DNA of 64,000 nt from Comamonas testosteroni (lineage in GTDB: Bacteria > Pseudomonadota > Gammaproteobacteria > Burkholderiales > Burkholderiaceae_C), in assembly GCF_030505195.1 (NCBI RefSeq), contig NZ_CP129672.1, positions 2,514,501 to 2,578,500 on the forward strand, written 5' to 3'. Under the pieces are notes generated by a model that saw nothing but the letters and a program-made list of their open reading frames with translations, did no database searches and was not told the origin of the DNA. The translations under genes were made by a program, and so were the position numbers. Below, one piece after another: positions 63,197-64,000 of the stretch; position 1 is the first letter of the stretch, and the number at the start of each line of letters is the position of its first letter.

Positions 63197-64000
63197 ATGA
63201 AATCGACACGTCGCGTTCCCATCTGGCAACTGGCATTAGCCGCAACCGCTCTGGTGTCTGCTGCACAACATGCAGCGGCTCAGGAGACCAAGATCGTCCT
63301 GGGCATGTCGGGATGGACCGGCTTTGCGCCACTGACGCTCGCGGACAAGGCCGGGATCTTCAAGAAGAACGGCCTCAATGTCGAAATCAAGATGATCCCC
63401 CAGAAGGACCGGCATCTGGCGCTGGCCTCGGGCGCGGTGCAATGTGCCGCCACCACGGTGGAGACGCATGTGGCCTGGAACACCAATGGTGTGCCCATCG
63501 TGCAGATCTTCCAGATGGACAAGTCCTACGGCGCAGACGGTATTGCCGTGCGCAACGACGTCAAGAACTTTGCCGATCTGAAGGGCAAGACCGTCGCCGT
63601 CAGCGCACCGGGTACGGCTCCCTACTTCGGTCTGGCCTGGATGCTGAACAAGAACGGCATGACCATGAAGGACATCAAGACCGTGTCGCTGGAGCCCCAG
63701 CCTGCCGCCCAGGCCTTTGTCTCCGGGCAGAACGATGCGGCCATGACCTATGAGCCCTACCTGTCCACGGTGCGCGCCAACCCCGGCGCTGGCAAGATTC
63801 TGGCCACCACCATCGACTACCCGATGGTGATGGACACCGTGGGTTGCGACCCCAAGTGGCTCAAGGCCAACACGGCAGCCGCCAAGGCGCTGACCCAGTC
63901 CTACTTCGATGCCATCGCCATGATCAATTCCGACAAGGAAAAGAGCTACGAAATCATGGGCGCGGCCGTCAAGCAAAGCGGCGAACAGTTCGGCAAGTCG
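63197..64000 (+). CDS. ABC transporter substrate-binding protein (partial)
   Basis: 268 residues are present and the frame is open at the window end. An export signal (MKSTRRVPIWQLALAATALVSAAQHAAA) is followed by ETKIVLGMSGWTGFAPLTLADKAGIFKKNGLNVEIK, the NMT1/THI5-like fold used by SsuA, ThiY and taurine/nitrate-type uptake systems. GAGGAG precedes the ATG at 63197. Permease and ATPase genes should follow beyond the edge. Ligand unknown; HutC-type sites upstream suggest an amino-acid or aromatic-type ligand. Confidence 0.9.
   Translation, partial: MKSTRRVPIWQLALAATALVSAAQHAAAQETKIVLGMSGWTGFAPLTLADKAGIFKKNGLNVEIKMIPQKDRHLALASGAVQCAATTVETHVAWNTNGVPIVQIFQMDKSYGADGIAVRNDVKNFADLKGKTVAVSAPGTAPYFGLAWMLNKNGMTMKDIKTVSLEPQPAAQAFVSGQNDAAMTYEPYLSTVRANPGAGKILATTIDYPMVMDTVGCDPKWLKANTAAAKALTQSYFDAIAMINSDKEKSYEIMGAAVKQSGEQFGKS

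Overview
The window is GC-rich and gene-dense and looks like chromosome of a beta-proteobacterium of the Comamonadaceae, most like Comamonas or Delftia. Evidence: an ilvE/zinc-finger/LPS gene run, a SAH riboswitch in front of a metH that lacks its homocysteine domain, a LysR/PACE efflux pair, and two families of short intergenic repeats (consensus ATAGCTGNNAGCGCTT, and a GC-rich element that starts just after stop codons). The genus assignment is inference from gene content.

Layout. 1-3.9 kb: an AraC-type regulator cut by the window edge, an AmpG-like permease and an OmpR/EnvZ-type two-component pair. 3.9-9.8 kb: Ugd, UDP-glucuronate 4-epimerase and an ArnT/Rgt-like GT-C transferase on the minus strand, divergent from a DPM1/ArnC-like polyprenyl-phosphate sugar synthase and a flippase-like membrane protein; together these look like an envelope uronic-acid modification module. 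9.8-14.2 kb: four LPS/capsule genes (GT32/Caps_synth, GT2, O-antigen ligase, GT4), several AT-richer than their surroundings. 14.2-24.2 kb: CHCC zinc-finger protein, ilvE, small membrane protein, radA, initiator tRNA-fMet, glutamate dehydrogenase, FAH-family and SnoaL-like proteins, PPK2 and LysR/PACE. 24.2-25.5 kb: a complete ISL3-family insertion sequence with an 8-bp target duplication, inserted in the T-tract of a terminator. 25.5-41.6 kb: gltS, SAH riboswitch-metH, dctA-gntR, cardiolipin synthase, amtB, lipoprotein GDPD, a lone trpB, and a DUF2868/DUF3482 GTPase pair.

41.6-56.5 kb is the most unusual part. A two-component system diverges from an operon encoding a tripartite DevBCA/TolC-like ABC exporter. 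The same run continues with a HAD-IB phosphatase, an alpha/beta hydrolase, two half-size DMT/SMR membrane proteins and a DegT-type aminotransferase. Facing it are a GNAT-fold protein, an arginase-fold protein and a cyclopropane-fatty-acid synthase, with a class III aminotransferase further upstream. I suggest that the cluster makes and exports an amino-modified lipid or small metabolite; this is inference.

56.7-64 kb: recQ, a CaiB / acyl-CoA dehydrogenase / HutC-type regulator operon, a divergent LysR gene, and the start of an ABC substrate-binding protein preceded by two TGTATATACA-type palindromes that suit a HutC-type regulator.
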